A stretch of DNA of 64,000 nucleotides, taken from Salinicoccus roseus (GTDB lineage Bacteria; Bacillota; Bacilli; Staphylococcales; Salinicoccaceae). Shown here one piece after another: positions 61,165 to 64,000 of the stretch. The position numbers and the translations under genes are program-made. Each line of letters opens with the position of its first letter. Position 1 is the stretch's first letter. The notes under the pieces were generated by a model that was not told the DNA's origin, did no database searches, and saw only the letters and a list, made by a program, of their open reading frames with translations. The stretch is from NCBI RefSeq assembly GCF_003814515.1, contig NZ_RKQJ01000004.1:62001-126000 (forward strand), written 5' to 3'.

Positions 61165-62523
61165 ATGTATGAATCATTATTCAATAGACAGAAGCAGTTT
61201 TATCAGTCTGAAAGTACAAGAAGCATCCCGTTCAGAATCAACGCACTCAAACAGCTCAAAAGAAGCATACAGTACTACGAGGCAGCTCTCCTTGATGCCA
61301 TGAAGGAAGACTTCAACAAAGGTGAGGCTGAAGCATATCTTACAGAAATCGGTTATGCCTATAACGATATCAACTTTACTATAAAGCACCTGAAAGTGTG
61401 GGCAGAAACAGAAAAGGTGAAGACGCCGGTCACACATATCGGTTCCACTTCCAGAATCTATAAGGAACCTTACGGCGTTACGCTCATCATCGCCCCTTGG
61501 AATTATCCATTCAACCTGACGGTTGCACCACTGATCGGGGCGATCAGTGCAGGGAATACCGCAATCCTCAAGCCTTCGGAACATACTCCGGCTGTAAGCC
61601 GTGTAATCAGCGATATCATATCTTTTGCTTTTCCCGAAAAGTATATCACTGCTGTAGAGGGTGGCATTGAGACCAACCAGAGCCTGCTTACCCTTCCATT
61701 CAACTATATATTCTATACAGGCAGTTCCCATGTGGGAAGAATCGTCATGGAGAGTGCTGCACAGCACCTTACTCCCGTCACCCTTGAGCTTGGAGGAAAA
61801 TCACCTGCCATAGTGACGAGAAATGCTGATGTAAAACTTGCAGCCAAACGGATTGTCTGGGGAAAATTCATCAATGCAGGACAGACTTGTGTGGCGCCAG
61901 ATTTCGTCTATGCAGACGCCTCGATAAAGGAGGAATTGCTCCGACATATGAAATATTATGCCCATAAATTCTATGAGGAGGATGTAAGGGACGGCAAATA
62001 TATGAGAATAGTCAACCAAAAGCATTTTGAACGCATCGGAGCCTTGATTCACGGGGACGTGGTCCATGGCGGCCATACAGATCCATCCACCCTCACTATA
62101 GAGCCGACCATCATCGATAACGCGGATTTCGGTCATGATGCGATGCAGGAGGAGATCTTCGGTCCTGTGCTTCCCGTACTCAGCTTCACTTCCCTGGACA
62201 AAGCAATTCTGGATGTCAGGGATCTGCCCGACCCGTTGGCGCTCTATGTATTTACAGATAAGAAATCCGAAGCCGCCAGTGTCATCAAGGCAGTACCATT
62301 CGGTGGAGGTGCTGTAAATGATACCATCTTCCACCTCGCAAATCCCCACCTCCCCTTCGGTGGCCGCGGCAACAGCGGGATGGGGAAATACCACGGCAAA
62401 TATTCATTCGATACCTTCACCCATGAAAAGAGTATCCTCCATCAGACCACCTGCTTCGATTTACCCTTCAGATATCCGAATGCAAAGCTTTTCGGTAAGA
62501 TGCTTAAATACCTTTGGAAGTAA
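61165..62523 (+). CDS. NAD(P)-dependent aldehyde dehydrogenase
   Basis: 452-residue class 3-like aldehyde dehydrogenase. IIAPWNYPFNLTVAPLIGAISAGN, the active-site Glu208 in TLELGGKSP, and the catalytic Cys242 in NAGQTCVAPD. The short form without an N-terminal extension, ending with a hydrophobic tail (FGKMLKYLWK), resembles the fatty-aldehyde/coniferyl aldehyde group found in staphylococci. AAGGAGTG lies 9 nt before the ATG at 61165; a GTG at 61153 lies within that site. Single-gene unit. Confidence 0.9.
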   Translation: MYESLFNRQKQFYQSESTRSIPFRINALKQLKRSIQYYEAALLDAMKEDFNKGEAEAYLTEIGYAYNDINFTIKHLKVWAETEKVKTPVTHIGSTSRIYKEPYGVTLIIAPWNYPFNLTVAPLIGAISAGNTAILKPSEHTPAVSRVISDIISFAFPEKYITAVEGGIETNQSLLTLPFNYIFYTGSSHVGRIVMESAAQHLTPVTLELGGKSPAIVTRNADVKLAAKRIVWGKFINAGQTCVAPDFVYADASIKEELLRHMKYYAHKFYEEDVRDGKYMRIVNQKHFERIGALIHGDVVHGGHTDPSTLTIEPTIIDNADFGHDAMQEEIFGPVLPVLSFTSLDKAILDVRDLPDPLALYVFTDKKSEAASVIKAVPFGGGAVNDTIFHLANPHLPFGGRGNSGMGKYHGKYSFDTFTHEKSILHQTTCFDLPFRYPNAKLFGKMLKYLWK

Positions 62524-62530
62524 TCCAAAA

Positions 62531-62566
62531 AGCCCCCATTGGGACGTTAACGTCCCAATGGGGGCT
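62531..62566. terminator. Bidirectional terminator
   Basis: A 36-nt perfect palindrome centred on gttaac, GC-rich outer part, with T runs on both strands. It separates convergent aldehyde dehydrogenase and SDR genes. Confidence 0.92.
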
Positions 62567-62591
62567 GGTTGTTTCTTCAGTATATTACCAT

Positions 62592-63479
62592 CTACATATT
62601 GATCGGCATGCCGCCGGTCACACCGAATACCTGACCGGTGATATAGCTGCCACTATCTGAAGCGAGCAATACATAGGTGTCGGACAGTTCAACCGGCTGA
62701 CCTGCACGCTGAAGCGGCGTATTCTGGCCAAATTCCGGGATGTTTTCCGGCGGCTGGCCGCCTGAAATCTGCAGGGCCGTCCATACCGGTCCCGGCGCTA
62801 CACCATTTACGCGTATACCCTTCTCTCCAAGCTCCTGAGCCATTGAAACGATGAATGATACCTGCGCACTTTTTGTCATGGCATAGTCAGCCAGTATCGA
62901 AGCTGGACTGAAGGCCTGCACGGAAGTAGTGATGATTACACTCCCACCTTCGGGAAGATGATCCAATGCTTCCTGGAGCATCCATACATTCGAGAACACA
63001 TTGATGGTGAAAGTATCTTGAAGCTGCTTTGTCTCCAGACCTTTTATATCATTTATATATTGCTGCATACCCGCATTCATGACCAAGGTATCCAGGCCGC
63101 CCAATTGTTTTGCCGCGTCATGGACGAGCTGTCTGGCAAATGATTCGTCCCGCAGATCTCCAGGCAGAAGCACAGCCTTCCTGCCTGCGGCCTCAATCAC
63201 CTCTTTGACTTCCTGGGCATCGGATTCTTCATCAGGCAGGTAGTTGATTGCAACGTCCGCACCCTCTTTGGCATAGGCAATCGCTGCTGCCCGTCCGATT
63301 CCGGAATCCCCTCCGGTGACCAGTGCCTTTCTTCCCGTCAACTTGTCGCTGCCTTTATAGGACTCTTCTCCACAATCTGGTACCGGTGTCATTTCATTCT
63401 GGACGCCCGGATATTCCTGTTCCTGTCTGCTGAATTTATCTTCAAAATATTTATGCTTTGGATTATTCAAATCTGGCAT
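62592..63479 (-). CDS. Short-chain dehydrogenase/reductase, general stress protein type
   Basis: About 295 residues of the long-N-terminus SDR group (YhdF/YhxC-like, general stress protein 39 in Bacillus). NAD(P) site [23 protein letters not shown]-equivalent VMNAGMQQY, and the catalytic Tyr-Lys in DYAMTKSAQ. It ends [15 protein letters not shown] precedes adjacent ATGs at 63485 and 63479; the latter has the better spacing. Longer readings to 63557 would overlap the upstream MATE gene. Cofactor preference is not clear. Confidence 0.88.
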   Translation of the reverse strand: MPDLNNPKHKYFEDKFSRQEQEYPGVQNEMTPVPDCGEESYKGSDKLTGRKALVTGGDSGIGRAAAIAYAKEGADVAINYLPDEESDAQEVKEVIEAAGRKAVLLPGDLRDESFARQLVHDAAKQLGGLDTLVMNAGMQQYINDIKGLETKQLQDTFTINVFSNVWMLQEALDHLPEGGSVIITTSVQAFSPASILADYAMTKSAQVSFIVSMAQELGEKGIRVNGVAPGPVWTALQISGGQPPENIPEFGQNTPLQRAGQPVELSDTYVLLASDSGSYITGQVFGVTGGMPINM

Positions 63480-63513
63480 GTTCATATTCCCCTTCCATGT
63501 TGCTTTTGTATAA

Positions 63514-64000
63514 CTATTGCGCACTTTGGGAGACCTTAAACATATTTTTATATTCAATGTACTTCAATCGGATATGGAAGCCGACGGCTGCAGAAGTAAG
63601 GCCGACGGAAATGCCGATCCAGAAGCCGTAAACCCCGAGATCTGTTTGGGAGGCCAGGAGGTACCCTGAAACCATGCCGATGAGCCAGTAGGAAACGATG
63701 GCGATCATTGAAGGGATTACGACATCCTTGTATCCCCTCAGTATCCCCTGAAAAGTCGCCTGAAGGGCATCAGAGAACTGATAGATGATGGCGAAAAGGA
63801 ATAATGGCATTGTAACGGCCACCACTTCCGGATCATCCGTATACAAATACGAAATCGGCTCCCTGAAAAAGTAGAGGAATATGGATGCGATTCCCACAAG
63901 GCCCAGACTTGAAATGATTCCCATCATTTTATAACGCCTTGCATCCTCATGCCTGCCGCCTCCGGCACTGAAGCCAATCACAATGGTCATTGCCATGGAT
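63514..64000 (-). CDS. MATE family efflux transporter, 5' part beyond window edge
   Basis: About 160 C-terminal residues are visible, open to the right edge. They show four or five hydrophobic segments. The stretches [66 protein letters not shown] and [24 protein letters not shown] match NorM-like MATE multidrug:cation antiporters. It ends 28 nt before the SDR start and may be co-transcribed with it. Confidence 0.87.
   Translation of the reverse strand, partial: SMAMTIVIGFSAGGGRHEDARRYKMMGIISSLGLVGIASIFLYFFREPISYLYTDDPEVVAVTMPLFLFAIIYQFSDALQATFQGILRGYKDVVIPSMIAIVSYWLIGMVSGYLLASQTDLGVYGFWIGISVGLTSAAVGFHIRLKYIEYKNMFKVSQSAQ

Overview
The window is a chromosomal segment of a low-to-mid GC Gram-positive coccus of the Staphylococcaceae, most likely a Salinicoccus-like or related halotolerant genus. 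Support for this is the adk-secY spacing without a map gene, a close FemX/FmhB relative, an SE1832-type 56-residue protein, the aminotransferase-serA pair, a SagB-like glucosaminidase, and a base composition clearly higher than Staphylococcus. No rRNA, tRNA, CRISPR array or insertion sequence was recognised. The genus is an inference.

Layout. 1-2863 (minus): truA (cut by the edge), ecfT, ecfA2, ecfA1, the general ECF vitamin-transport energising module. 3015-16971 (minus): the whole S10-spc-alpha block from rpsJ to rplQ, with secY, adk, infA, rpmJ and rpoA, read from a well-formed promoter at 17168-17196 through a roughly 190-nt structured leader. 17289-26155: NCS2 purine permease, YczE-type membrane protein, acidic PepSY lipoprotein, APH-fold kinase, SE1832 protein, a DHA1 MFS exporter with two small membrane proteins, an orphan amino-acid binding lipoprotein, FemX, and a VOC protein.

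26216-41988 is the accessory heart of the window. Operon 1 (35271 to 26247, minus) holds a sugar-binding lipoprotein, two permeases, a LacI regulator, ThuA, two Gfo/Idh/MocA dehydrogenases, a TIM-barrel isomerase and an MsmX-like ATPase. It looks like an import plus oxidative (3-keto type) disaccharide pathway of the thuEFGKAB kind. Operon 2 (39900 to 36478) is a more AT-rich MdxEFG-type maltodextrin importer. It lies between two about 0.92-kb direct repeats (35341-36259 and 39962-40885). Each repeat carries the same pair of LacI-type operators and the 3' part of an IRG-like GTPase gene. At the inner junction a lacI gene is cut after its DNA-binding head and joined to a GTPase gene that has lost its P-loop half. 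The intact LacI of operon 1 is therefore the only apparent specific regulator left for both operons, and both promoters carry CcpA cre-like sites. The intact GTPase follows popT (DUF368).

42135-50460: NadR-like bifunctional NAD enzyme (Walker A lysine replaced by arginine), aminotransferase-serA operon, HAD phosphatase, Na/Pi cotransporter, and an SQR-like flavoprotein lacking the central catalytic cysteine. 50744-54000: glnA-glnR with a full-match GlnR box, and an NSS sodium symporter. 54149-58948: formate/molybdenum cluster (FdhF/YdeP-type oxidoreductase, OFA transporter, divergent FdhD). 58963-64000: SagB-like glucosaminidase, FMN reductase, two paralogous ~60-residue proteins each with its own promoter, aldehyde dehydrogenase, SDR, and a MATE transporter cut by the edge.

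All calls rest on reading the sequence and remembered family features. No database search or folding computation was run.
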